A DNA stretch of 64,000 bases from Phanerochaete sordida (Eukaryota > Basidiomycota > Agaricomycetes > Polyporales > Phanerochaetaceae), in contig BPQB01000047.1 in assembly GCA_019973155.2 (NCBI GenBank), forward strand, positions 62,001 to 126,000, written 5' to 3'. The notes below the pieces were generated by a model. That model did not search any database and was not told the DNA's origin. It saw only the letters and a program-made list of their open reading frames with translations. The position numbers and the translations under genes are program-made. Below, piece by piece: positions 23,123 to 34,474 of the stretch (position 1 is its first letter; every line of letters begins with the position of its first letter).

Positions 23123-26100
23123 TTAAATCCCTGCGTCATATGTCGGCGGCGGCTCTAATCTCTGAATCACCTGCCTGAGGCTCTCGACCTCCTGCTGCAG
23201 ACGCAAGACTGGCGCGCCTTCTGCATGCTCAGACCCACCACCTGATTGAGCAGCAGACGAATTCGCCGCAGGTTCCACCACATCCTGCGAACGAGCTTCC
23301 GTCGCAGAGCTTGGGGAGTACGCGAGCGTCGATAGTTGCTCGCCTTTGGAAGCCGGGGTCGACGTCGTCCCGAGGGCAACTCGTAGCGTTGTATCCGGCC
23401 CGTCATGGTCATGGTATTCGCGGGCGTAGGGGTACGGCGTAGCGTCTGTCAGAAGATGCGGCTTGACATCTTCGTCGATGGCTTCTCGGGTATTCCCCTC
23501 GCGTCCCCGCCTCCGCCTGTGCCACACCAGGGCGCCCACGAGACAGATGACGAGTACGCATACACCGCCCACGGATGCTCCGGCGATGGCTCCGGCACTG
23601 ACGTGAGAGCCATCGTCAGGTTGCGTATCGGGCTGTGTTGGCGCAGGACCTGGGCCCAACGTATTGGCGTTCGGAACAACGATCGTGGCATTTGCGATGC
23701 TAGGCGGCCAAGCTCAGGCACAGAAAGAACTCGAATAGTCACCCTACTCACCTCGATGCCAGGTGCGCAAAAATAGCGCCGACGCCAGGACTATCTCGGA
23801 TATCAGAGTCGTCATCAGTGCATGATAAATTGGATGTGCTGACCTTCCTGCAAGATCGGAGCTCCTCGGCATAACTAGAATAGTGGACAGCCTTTGGTTC
23901 GATGTGTTGTTGGTAAACTGTGCCCATAACGAATCGATCATGCTGTCGCGCACGGTGCTATCCGTCATGATACTGGCGGTGAACATGATCCAGGCTCCAG
24001 AAGGACGATTAGAACACGAACAGCGCGAAGTCAGGTGAAGCTTACCAGTATTGATATCAGTGTCCGTGTCGCTAACCTGTAGACCATCTGGAAAGTATGC
24101 GAGTCAGATATTCTGAGCTGACGCTGGAGACATTTGGAGACGTGGCACACACTGGGAAAGCTGGAGGAGCCCATGAGACCCTGAAAAAAGTATGTCTCCG
24201 TGTCAAATAGCTGCACAACGGTCAGTGAGTGTACTGCGAGCCGGTTCTCGGGAAATGTGCACTCACTGATGCCTCGAAGAGGTTCGTTCCGACCCATTTG
24301 TCGGCGAACAGATTGTACGGGAGCGCCCAAGACGAGTCAGAGTCACCGAATGTGGCCAGGATGTGCTGAGATGAGCTCAGCGCTTGGAATCTCCATGAGA
24401 TAGCGTACGACTGCGCCATATCCTATACGCTAATGAGTCGGAAACTTATCACATATAGTAAAGACGTACCAGGTAATGTTCCGCGTCTTCTGGCTGCTGC
24501 GCGGCCTCACTCATTTGGGCCATCGCGCCGATGGCGATGATTCCCTTCAGAGCGAGGTTCGGCGAACCTTGGGGCGGTGGGTTGTCAGACGTCACGCTGC
24601 GATTGTATGTGTTAGTCCGCAGGTGTACACATATTGGCGTGTGTATGCACCTATTTCCCCGCAGAGGCGAAGTATTGTTCACGAGATAGTCAGCCCACTG
24701 TTTCAGCAGTTGATACTGCCCGCACAATTAGCAAACCGTAGAGCGAAGTGTATGAACACTCACATATTGACTAATCAATGACCCATCGCCTGATGCTCTC
24801 GCATGCGCTAGTACCATGATGAGCATGTTTCCCGTTTCTGGCAGAACGTCGGTAAGTATTCGAGGGACGAAGGGTCAAGCGACTGACCCTCTATGTCTAA
24901 CGTGCTGGGGACCGAGTTTGCGGACGTCTGAGGATATGTTGCTCCTGCATAAGCGTTAGCGAGACGCGACATGTAAACGCATTTAATGTACATACCAAGG
25001 TCTCCAGGCGCATACATCTCAGACCACTTTGGCGAGCTTGCGTACTCGAGGACGGGCTTCAGGAGCCAGCCTCCATACGACGCGTTGACAGCAAGGAAGA
25101 ACGGGAACGCGGCGTACATGACTTCGACTGGGTTCATTCTTCCACTCGGCGAGCTTACACCGATGTTCTTCATGTACATCCGTATGTCTGCCGTGTCGAG
25201 GCCATTGGCGGAGCTATTGACGGTCAGCTCTGTGCTGCCCATAACCTGGCGAGTCGCAAGGGAGACAAGGTCGGCAAGGTGTGGCGAGACTGCGGACGCT
25301 TGCGTCGCCAGAGCGAGGTCAAGCGCTTCGGCGCGCTGCATGGCGGGAACGTAGTCTTGTAAGAATTCCTTGATCTGCACCGCAGAATATTAAAGGCGTG
25401 GATGCATATCGGAGCGCAGAAACGGACCAGGGTTCCGGCCTCTTGGATACTGGCCTGAGTGCGCCAAGCTGGACTGCGCATATCCGCGGCACCTGAAGTC
25501 GTGACGGCCTGTACTACAGGGTCGCGAAGCATGCCAAGGGCCCAGACAGCAGACGCGGGTAGGCTCGAGACCGTACCAAGGTCCATAGCGATAGCAAACA
25601 CGTCCCTATCACCATCGCTACTATAGAAAAAATCTCAGCATACAAGTTCCTCAAGGACCACTAGACACATACCTGGAGATCGGCGAAGGCGCTGAGGTAC
25701 TGGTAGTCCCTTTCAACTGTCCTGCACCCACAAACTGGTCTCTGGTAGGAAACCCTCTGCCAGTCTGGTACGTCGTACTCGATCCCTGTGACCAGTGGTC
25801 AGTCTCAGCACAATGGAAGGATTCACAAGCTGGGACGAACGTGTAACGCCGCAAGATAAACGGTTCCGTCTATCGCCTGGTCATTGGCTTCCGATAGTGC
25901 TTTCGGACTGGCAAGGAACGACTGGTGATATATGATCTCGTCGGTAACTGTTGTGTTCCAGCTGGCCAAGGCGTTTCGGTCGCCTGAGACCCACTCTGCC
26001 ACGTAATCAGTAAGCTCACGCTACGTCCGAGATATTAGCAAACCAAGCGCGTACCCGTCGTGATATCAGAGTAGACCTGGACCTCGTGATTGGCTCCATC

Positions 26101-26653
26101 ATTGGATACTGCAGAAATGGCGAAGTACGTGAATGGGAATGATTGCTTGACGGGATCAGCTGGCTTGACAAAGGTCAGGCGGCACATTCGAGACAATACA
26201 CAAGATATCTACCTCAATGGGCGACAGAAACGTGACGTTGAAATCGACCGGGCCCGCGACCAAGCTGACAATCGTTCGCGTTGGCGTCACTTGAACGTTT
26301 TGTATCGTGGCAGGGATCTTCCAGCGTGCGTCGGTATTGCCCTGCCAGCCGTAGGTGATGTTGTTGTCCACGCGAATGAGACCCGCCCAGCCCAGCCCTG
26401 GCTGCGAAGAAAAGTTATATCAGCTTTCATCGCAGGAGCATGGCTATGCGTGAAAGGAGCTGCGTACGTCGGTCCAAAACCCAGGCCAGTTCGTTGGGCC
26501 GCTCGTGAGGGTTATCCACGCGCTGAGGTACGGACTGCGCACAGCGAGGGGCATCAACGGTGGCCAGAGCGTATCGCTGAGCTGTGCTTGCACGAGGAAG
26601 GGTGACGCAGCCAGCATTAGAAGTGAGCATATGCGCGACAGCCGTCGAGGCAT
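23123..26653 (-). CDS. GtaA-like membrane-anchored ectoprotein, copy 4
   Basis: A multi-exon gene. Exon 1 runs 26653-26468 (signal peptide ending FLVQAQ, then LSDTLWPPLMPLAVRSPYLS), intron 26402-26467, and exon 2 begins at 26401 (GLGWAGLIRVDNNITYGWQG, then VTPTRTIVSLVAGPVDFNV). Later exons give SAVWALGMLRDPVVQ (near 25540), MYMKNIGVSSPSG / NPVEVMYAAFPFFL (near 25100-25190), LLKQWADYLVNNT (near 24690), and DKWVGTNLFEASV (near 24280). The last exon has a transmembrane helix at 23593-23525, HRRRRGRE, a polar tail, LQQEVESLRQVIQRLE, and ends EPPPTYDAGI. The architecture is the same as in copies 2 and 3, but the sequence is more distant and its 5' DNA is not part of the duplication. Exon order agrees with the GtaA family throughout. 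Confidence 0.8.
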
Positions 26654-28117
26654 CAGGAAATTTAAGTTCTCTGTGGAGGTGGCGATGGTGGTCGGAAGGA
26701 GAGGAGGAGGAGCTCTGAATTCCTCTCCGGGAACCAGCCTATAACGGGATATGTTTGTCGGTATTGCCTCAACATGTTGCTGACGAGGGGGAGATACGGC
26801 GTAGAAAGGGACCCTGTTGGTGATAGAATTTCGGGCGGCCATCGACGGTTGCTAGCATAGCCACTTCATATTCGCGCGTTTCCAGACCGCGATATAAGGG
26901 CCATGGCTGTTTCTCGCGGGTACAGTTCCTGACGACTGCATCGCTTCCACATGCCCATTAGTCCCAAGCCCGGATGTACTGGGTCAGAACGAGCATGCAG
27001 ACTCTTAAAAGCTCAGTGAACCGAGCTATCTGCGCCACGTTCTTTCTCCACCCGTCTCATGAAGCGACGGGGGATCATTGCTCTATGGAGGCCGGACAGA
27101 TTGATGATCCCAGCCCGCAAGCTCTTCCCACCTAGGAACTCAGCACAGAATATGACCTCTGCTATCCCGCAGCTCGTCATCCTTGACGCTTCAAGTACGG
27201 ATTATCTCGAAACAAATGTGGCACTCACAAGTTGTATCTATGGTCGGAAGCCAGGTTCCTCTGTTGCACACACGCCAAGGAGGCTCACCCATGTTCTTTT
27301 CGGCCACAGAAGCGGCCTCGACGATCCTGCGTGTACTCAATCAGATACACGCAGCCCTGAATGTCAATGCTACTCAGCCGAAGTCCGCCGAATCCTCTAT
27401 CAGTCGTACGCGACGCCTCCGTCCGCGCTACGTGGTCGTCGGGGCACGAGTAGTCATCTTTCGTGTTCCCCTCTCGGTGCTGGTGCGGTCCAGTACGCAG
27501 TATCTTTGCGGAGCACAAGCATGCGGTGATGTTTCCAGCGGCAGGTTCGTGCCTGGCGGCAGTTCGTGGGCCGGCGTTGGCGGAGTCAGCGCGAGGTCAA
27601 TGAAGACGCGGCTTGAGCTCAGCTCGCAGTAGAGCCTGTAGTCAGCACAATGCTTCTGGTGCTGCGTACGTGTAGTCAATGATGACTCACCGCCTTGCTC
27701 ACAAATCAGCTCACGAGAGTTCTCACTGTGAACCGTCTGAACGTGAACGTTTGTCGCAAGTTTGTCGCGTCCAGGCCTGTGCTGCGCCTCGGTCTCCTTC
27801 TTCAAAGCGAGAGCTCGACAGAGCTCATGTCGTATGCTTTCCTCAATATATCCCGCGCTCGAAAACTTGTGCAAGGCTGTGTGATCTAAAGTTCGCAGTG
27901 TGAGGAGGTAGGAAAAGTCGAGCTTGCGCGGAGCGATGCACGGGGTCTAACCTAATCATGTGATTGAGAGGACCCCGAGAACTCAAGAGCGCCCCTTTGG
28001 TGCTCAACACCAACAAGACAGAGCTACTGCTGGCTTCAGGGATACGCTAGAAGTAATATCAACATTATCCCAGCATTATATACGGTTAGCACAGCTCAGA
28101 TAAGATGAAAAGCAGGT
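26654..28117. other. Intergenic GtaA 4 / HET 3 pseudogene
   Basis: About 1.46 kb. Minus-strand frames at 27874-27285 look spliceable: a GTGAGT donor near 27690 and an acceptor near 27632 would join two open stretches (LYCELSSSRVFIDLALTPP follows the acceptor). I recognise no family and no ATG heads the frame, so I do not call a gene. Confidence 0.35.
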
Positions 28118-30060
28118 CTAGATGTCGAAAGTGCACGTCTCTCCAAGTTCTCTGAATCGCATCTTCGAAAAAGCCCCGGTATACCGCTCCGTGTGCTGGC
28201 TGCGCTGCGCTGCCTCTTCGCCATTGAGATATGCCACATCGACAAGGCTCACAGCGGCAGCTCTCGCTCCGCCGAGGTCCTCGCTAGTGCACTCGCCATG
28301 GATGACGCCCCATTTCACCGCGTGTAGCGTAGAGGGCGCCGACGGCGACCTGGATGTGTCGACGAGTTCGGCGCAGATCCAGATGCCCTCCTGAATCCGG
28401 ATGAGCGTGTAGGGAACACCGAGAAGAAGAACGCCAATCGCTGTGCACTTTTCGAGGACGAAGAAAGTGCCTCCAGCGGCGATGAGATGCACTTCGATGG
28501 TTATGGAGGAGTTGGCGCCCGAGTCGCCAGGCTTGCGGGCAATATACCACGGCCCCATGATCTCGACAGATCGGTGGACGAAGCGCTCGATGTCCTCGGC
28601 GGGGTGCCACATGTTTGAGCGGCCGTAGAATGCGATGTGCTTGCTCATCACCTGGGGTGGAGGAGCTGACCGACAAGCGAGGACTTCGTGGAAAGAAGGG
28701 AAGAGCGCGAAGGGCTTGTCGACGCCGTACCAAACAAAGATCTCGGACGATATTTCCGGCCGCACGTGTCGAAGCAGCTTTGCCTACGCCTCTTCCGGCA
28801 AGGCGTCCTCCTCGTAGGCGGGCAGGAGCCAGCCACACTGGAACATCGACGCAAGGGCTGCGACGCGGTCGATCTCCGTCGTGCAGTGCTGGTCCTTCAC
28901 CGCGAGCATGATGTCGGGAACGGATGTCTGGGCCGCCTGCCAGGCTGCAGTGCGCGCAATGAGGCCTTGGAGCCGCGCGAAGAATGCAGGGCCGTCGTCA
29001 AGCGGCGCCGCGCCGAGCCCGCCTGGCAGCCACGTCGCGACTGTCTCCTGCAGCGTCCACACACGATTCAGCCAGTGGTGCTTCGACGCGAGGACGTTGG
29101 GCGCAGTGCTCAGCGGGAGCCCGAGCCCGTCGAAGTACGTGACGCAGGGTCGGTTCCGAGGCGCGCCCTGGAAGATCTGTCCGATTGTCGGTATGTCCGT
29201 CTTCCACTCCTCGAGCCGGGTCGACTCGTCCTCCTCTCTGCCCTGCTGGCGCAGGCATAGGATGTCGAGCCACACGAGCTCCGCACCCATGTTGAGGAGT
29301 TCCACGCGAACGTGCGCGAGCGTCGTCGCGCGCGGCATCGGCACTGGCCACCGCTGGCCGTTGATATTTGTCCACACCTCGGCGCGGTCCTGCTCTGCAA
29401 CCCAGCTGTGCGACACGGTCCACAGTCCTGGTGCAGGTGGTGCTCGTTGTTTCCCAGCGCGCTGCGCTTCTTCATGTCCGAGTCGCGGAAGTTGTGGTAG
29501 GGCAGCACGCGGTTGCTGTATAGGTCCCACACGCGGCGGGGCGGCAGGTCGGACTGCACTGCGGGGTCGTGGTCGGCATGCATCACGCGCCGCTCCTCGC
29601 CGTCCTTCGAGCGGCACATGATCATCCGCGAGAGCAGCTGGAGGTGCGCCGTCGGCGACCGCTCGAGCCACGGATCGCCCTCGATGTTCCACCACTGGCG
29701 CACGCGGCCGTAGACTTCGCCGAAGTCGCGCGAGAGCCGCATGGCGTACTCGACGAGGTCGCGAACGCCGATCCGATCGAGCGTGTACGCCGTGCCCATG
29801 ACAGCGTTGAGAGTGTCGACCACGACTGCGACGTCCGTGCACGGCGTATCTGCGAGTTCGTCCGAGATCGCGCCAGGCCCAATGTGGAATCGCTGGAGGG
29901 GCACTGCGGAGCGAGGTTCTGGACGGAGGGTGTAGCACGTTCCTTTGCCGGGGGAGCGAAACAGCGACTCTTCTGGTGCTTCCCCCGACGATGCGAGCTG
30001 GCAGAGTCCCCAAATTTCCAGACGGTCCCGTGAAGCAGGTGGCAAGTCGCGGGGTATCAT
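28118..30060 (-). pseudogene. HET-domain pseudogene (HET 3), frameshift and nonsense
   Basis: Colinear with HET 1 over its length. It starts MIPRDLPPASRDRLEIWGLC at 30060, and the HET core is readable (LWTVSHSW, NINGQRWPVPMP, LVWLDILCLRQQG, TYFDGLGLPL, HWLNRVWTLQE). Two lesions are visible. The frame changes between RVLPYHNF and LWTVSHSW, at about 29430-29460, and no plausible GT-AG intron restores it. A TAG at 28784-28786 stands exactly where HET 1 has the Trp of PEAAWRALL. After the stop the same frame continues to match to the end (VPYTLIRIQEG, VKWGVIHGE, stop at 28118). The lesions look recent, because the rest is well preserved. A truncated HET-core product from an internal start cannot be excluded. 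Confidence 0.82.
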
Positions 30061-31973
30061 TTGCCTACGGATAGGCGGGTCGCTTGTCGTTCGGGCCTTG
30101 ATCGCAATTTCACCGCCTTTCCGATCCTTTTCTGCGTCCTCGTCGCTCCATGGAGGAAACGGACAGGAAACTGTTCTGTGAGTCCCCTCCAGCTTAAAGC
30201 GACACGTCCTCGGCGCACAGATCTTTGCCTTTCCAAGTTGAGCTTTACACAGGCGAAAACACGCGATGGCGGCGGGTACTTACCGATATATCGTCGGAAG
30301 GCTTCATGGCTGACGAAAGACCTCGGCGAGATGACGCTCTGGAGGCGGTAAAATTGCCCGGGGGACGCATATTTGTCGCATATTTCTATGCTCGAGGACG
30401 TAAAGTTAGAAAAAGCATCCAATTCTGCAAGTAAAGCACGACTTTAACCTACCATGTGTTCGACATTGGAGCCCAGAGAGGTGCTAGGCATAGCATATCC
30501 TGATTGCCCCGGTTCCTTTCCAAGTCCTTGACTCTGTGTTTACGTCAGGCTCGTCGAATCTCTCTGATGGAAGGAATACTCACAGAGGTAGCGCGCTCCC
30601 GAGACCAGCTCTGGGAGCGAAGAGTTAGCCTCCCACAGGCTCCGCTGAATGTACAACGAAGCGCACCAGAAAATTCGCCGGCCGCGGACCTGCACGAGGG
30701 GAGTGCGCCATGGGTATTGGATTGCTCGTCCGAGTCACGTTCTGCCACACGGTAGCCCGAGTTAGCATGCGCATTTGCACGAATATGGGCGGGCCCGTAC
30801 TGAAGGCGAGGGAAGAGTTTTGGCCTTCGACTTTATCCTCGACTTCGGCGACATGCTGCAACTATGGTGCGTCCAAAATCTGCTTGTACCTTCTCGTCAG
30901 CGAGGTGAGGCAGGTACGCAGAGTGGCTCTGACGACACTCACTTGTTTACAGGCTCACAAATCTCTCTGAGAGGAAATTGAGAGGGGTGGGACTGTGATG
31001 TGAGTTATGCCCACAGCAAGAATCGTGGAGGTGAAAAATGGTAGGGGGCTTTCTGTAGTTGGCACACGGGATTAGTGGCACCAGCAATGCAGCAGCATGT
31101 CGACAAATCTCACGCGTCGCATGCATGCCGCTGCGTCACGTAGATATCGACAGATGTTCCTTAAATCATTTTTGCACCCTTCGTAAGCTATTCGCAGGTT
31201 AGTAAAGAGATGGTTCCAGGCCTCATGCACATGCGTGATCTTACATTTCAGTATACTCTAGCTTCGGGCAACGAAAGCCACGTCCAGCCACGTCACTGCA
31301 GACTGACTGCAGACTTTGAGACGACAGTGCATCCTGCATGCTTCAAAATCTCTCATAGTCAATAGTAATGTTTAGTAGAAAATAACGCAGACATGGGTAC
31401 CTCAGTCGTACTCGATACTTGTGGGTCAAAAGGTGAACAGGCAGAAATTGAGCAAGCCTGGATCACGTGGCTTACCATGCCCGCATAGGCGCCCTCGCCT
31501 ACTACGCTGAGTCGAACGTGTTCTTCGACCAACTTCAGCACTTCGATATCTTTAACTAAATCACTGTATTCCTCCGAGAAACTTGAACGTCTCCGCTGTA
31601 CGGTCTCGTATCTATGCCATCTGGATTTCTCAGCGACAAGCTGCGCATTCGCCGCAATATCTCCGAGTCGCCGAGACACGGTCGCCAGCCTTCAAGGTAT
31701 GTACCTTCAACCAACAGGCTACGGACGGGCTACGAAAATTGAGATGGCTCTTGCTCATGTGAGAGTTAAGTAAAGTCAGTGACTGCACGAGTATGAATGC
31801 TTTTAACCACGCGACATAAGCTCAGGCTTTCGCTTTGATTTGTAGGACAGGCACCAACATTCATATGTCACTACCTGATGTTGCACGGCAGCAAGACGGA
31901 ACTTCCCGCAAGATAACGGCTAAGCTGATATAATGTTCAAGACTTAGAGGGAGGTGAGGTCGACCACACTGCC
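30061..31973. other. Intergenic HET 3 pseudogene / ICMT 3
   Basis: About 1.9 kb of divergent intergenic DNA. One minus-strand stretch at 31359-31679 is listed separately as a possible exon. Otherwise I see only short frames without family resemblance. Confidence 0.4.
31483..31679 (-). other. Possible orphan exon, helical protein fragment
   Basis: An open minus-strand stretch reads RLGDIAANAQLVAEKSRWHR, then ETVQRRRSSFSEEYSDLVK and VLKLVEEHVRLSVVGEGAYAG. It ends at a good GTAAGC donor near 31482, with an acceptor near 31425. It has no ATG at its head and is predicted to be helical. It could be an internal exon of a decayed gene; no family is recognised. Confidence 0.25.
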
Positions 31974-32747
31974 ATGTATCCCGTCCTCAAGTCTGTCCTT
32001 GTCCTTTCAGTTGGCCTCGGATTCCATCTTGGCGCGAGGGCCCCGGCTCCACCTCCGCAGCGACACGAGCGGATGGGGTCTAGAATGAGGTTCTTTGAAA
32101 ACACCGCGTACACAATGACAGCGTTCCTCCGAGTAGGCACCCTCTTTCTCCTTCATGTCATAACAGGCGCACTGACGCCTGATAAGCTCTTTTGCACTGC
32201 TGTAGCCATCCCATATGCAGTAACCATCCTCGTAGCAAGCTACGCTCCGCCGTCCATCGAAACCCAACTTCTTCCTGTCCTCTGCCCGCGCCCGCGCCCT
32301 CATGAACTCCCCCATCTCGCCGCACTCACACCTCGAGTCGTGCTCGGTGCCGCTTTCGTTCTGGCCGGCGCGTTCTTGCGGCTCTGGTGCTTCCACGCGC
32401 TCGGCCAACAGTTCACGCTCCAAGTTGCGCTCCGAAGCGATCACCGCCTTGTCACGTCTGGCCCATACGCATACGCGCGCCATCCGTCGTACACCGCAGC
32501 TTGGGCGATGCTCCTCGGGGCGTACCTCGTCTGGAGCGAGAACGGTGGATACCTCCGCGCATGCGGTCTCATGGACACCCCCGCCGCGTGGCTTGTCCAT
32601 TCATGGACGCTCGCTGCGATGTGGACAAGCGGTGGACTTGTGATGCGGATCGCGACCGAGGAAGAAGTGCTACGGCGGAGGTTTGGGGCAGAGTGGAAAG
32701 CGTACAAGCGGAGGGTTCCATGGCGGGTTATGCCATATTTGCTATAG
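31974..32747 (+). CDS. ICMT/Ste14-like isoprenylcysteine methyltransferase family protein 3
   Basis: The ATG at 31974 starts a 53-codon first exon, MYPVLKSVLVLSVGLGFHLG and onward, ending AFLR at 32132. The whole interval is open, but by comparison with the three paralogues the 54 bp at 32133-32186 is an intron. It starts GTAGGC, the same donor as ICMT 2, and ends AAG, and its length is a multiple of three with no stop. Removing it gives LFCTAVAIPYAVTILVASY, aligned with the other exon 2 starts, and a 239-residue protein. The signature is SGPYAYARHPSYTAAW and the C-terminal block EWKAYKRRVPWRVMPYLL. It is in tandem with ICMT 4 and divergent from the HET 3 pseudogene. Confidence 0.87.
   Translation: MYPVLKSVLVLSVGLGFHLGARAPAPPPQRHERMGSRMRFFENTAYTMTAFLRVGTLFLLHVITGALTPDKLFCTAVAIPYAVTILVASYAPPSIETQLLPVLCPRPRPHELPHLAALTPRVVLGAAFVLAGAFLRLWCFHALGQQFTLQVALRSDHRLVTSGPYAYARHPSYTAAWAMLLGAYLVWSENGGYLRACGLMDTPAAWLVHSWTLAAMWTSGGLVMRIATEEEVLRRRFGAEWKAYKRRVPWRVMPYLL
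32133..32186 (+). other. Cryptic in-frame intron of ICMT 3
   Basis: A GT-AG, 54 bp, stop-free segment at the intron position conserved in the paralogues. An ORF-based annotation would translate it as 18 extra residues. Confidence 0.7.
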
Positions 32748-33338
32748 TAAGAGGTCGACGCTCTCGCTGACATTGTATCTGCTGACTCTGAGACGTTCAG
32801 GTCTGATTGCGGATTGACGCAAGAGTGTGAATAAGTACAAGAACTATATATCGTGCCCGATCTTCTTCCCTGCCGTCGCCTCCATGTTGACATTCACGCG
32901 CTGTATCCAAGTTGTCAGCTAAAACAGAGTTATTCAATCTCCCCCGCCCAGCCTTTTCACTGCGCCCCAGAACTGGATACTTTAACTCGCCGGCAGCACT
33001 TGGAATATTCCCTCCGGGCCGCATATGCACGGTGACCCTTACGTGCAGGCGTCACCTGTCACGGAATGACTACCGAGCTCCGCACAACTACTCGAGCCGG
33101 TTCGCTTCCTGCCATTTTCATGCGCGCGTATCTTGTGACTGAAAGGCCATGCTCGCAATAGCTGAGAACGTACCATTAGCCTTGAAATAGACTCGCAATT
33201 GCCTCTCGCTGGCAAATATACTCGCACGCAAGCAGCGCTGTCCCCCAATTATCGCGCGACGGGCCGCATCTGTTGCCGCCGACCGACATTATATCTACAC
33301 CGATGCCTCGAAGGATCCTCATTGTTGGTCGTCGTGCA
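32748..33338. other. Intergenic ICMT 3 / ICMT 4
   Basis: About 590 bp between tandem genes, holding the promoter of ICMT 4. Two in-frame ATGs at 33273-33305 lie upstream of the preferred start. No other feature was seen. Confidence 0.4.
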
Positions 33339-34112
33339 ATGGACCCTCTGGTCAAGATGTCCCTTCTTTTCGCAACAGGACTGGCTTTCTACTACGGCGT
33401 GAAGTCCCCCAACCCGCCGCCCGAGCGGCATCAGAGAATCACGTACCGCGGGGCGACGTACTTCGAGAACTCGGGGTATTATGTACCTCTTTACATCAGA
33501 GTCTGTAGTCCACATTTATCGACTATTGCCCCACTAACGTCCTGGGGTCGTTAGGTATTCGCCATCGTCGTCACCGTCTCTCATGCCACAGTGGTCCTTC
33601 TATCGACATACACGTCCCCCAACGTTTCGGACAGGATCGTCCCACTTCTCTGCCCCAACGGAGAGCTATCTCTAGCAATACTCTCCGCATTCACGCCCCG
33701 TTTTGCTCTCAGCACTGCAGGCGTGCTTGCCGGCGGCCTCGGGCGGGTGTGGTGCTACCGCGCCCTCAGGCAGTTCTTCACCTTCGAAATCGCGCTCAAG
33801 GACGATCACAAGCTCGTGACAAACGGACCATACGCGTACGTGAGGCACCCGTCGTACACCGCGATGTGGCTCCTCCTGGGCTCGGGCTTCGCCCTGTGGA
33901 CCGCGCCCGGCGGATACCTGCGCGAGTGCGGGATCGTAGACACGCGCTGGGATTGGTTTTTGCATGCATGGACGGCGGCGGCACTGTGGGGTATGATAGG
34001 ACTCTTCATGCGGGCGGCGGTTGAGGACGAGATGCTGCGGCAGCGCTTTGGACAGGTGTGGGAAGATTACAGGCGTAGAGTTCCGTGGAGATTCGTGCCC
34101 TATCTTCTCTAG
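33339..34112 (+). CDS. ICMT/Ste14-like isoprenylcysteine methyltransferase family protein 4
   Basis: Exons 33339-33500 (54 codons) and 33555-34112, intron 33501-33554 with donor GTCTGT and acceptor TTAG; 239 residues. I chose the ATG at 33339 (MDPLVKMSLLFATGLAFYYG) because it matches the paralogue N-termini. ATGs at 33273 and 33303 are in frame and would add up to 22 residues. The signature is NGPYAYVRHPSYTAMW and the C-terminal block is VWEDYRRRVPWRFVPYLL, preceded by YRALRQFFTFEIALKDDH, the conserved stretch missing in ICMT 1. It is predicted to be a multipass membrane enzyme of the ER. Confidence 0.88.
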
Positions 34113-34474
34113 CGTGCACTGTGAGTCTTGTTACGCCCGTTGGACTCTGCAGGCTCATAATATTTTCATTTTTAATCGCGGTCCCTCCAAGAAGTGGAGC
34201 ACAAAACTGCACCCTGTTCTCCGAGGCTTTTGCGTCGCGTTCGACGGGCTCTGCACGTTTGGAATGTTGCTCAAACATGTACACCGCTCTATTACGAATG
34301 TACCGCGTGTATATGGCTGCAGCCTGTTGCATATCGCTGGATGACTGAGTAAATATCCGAATAGCATGCTTTCCCTGAGACTACCATCGGTCGCAGGATG
34401 TCCATAAGAATCGAGACATGTGTCCATGTACGCCATCACCCGGACATCTCGACGAGATACTGCTACGCTCAATT
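34113..34474. other. Short intergenic region after ICMT 4
   Basis: A convergent gap between ICMT 4 and the minus-strand gene ending at 34475. Nothing was recognised in it. Confidence 0.4.

Noticed and set aside
27285..27874. A small minus-strand gene between GtaA 4 and HET 3
   Set aside because: The frames begin with a TTG codon, lack a family motif, and the splice sites are only suggestive.
29430..29520. An intron to explain the HET 3 frame change
   Set aside because: The only GT-AG pair in the interval would remove the conserved RVLPY and still leave the wrong phase.
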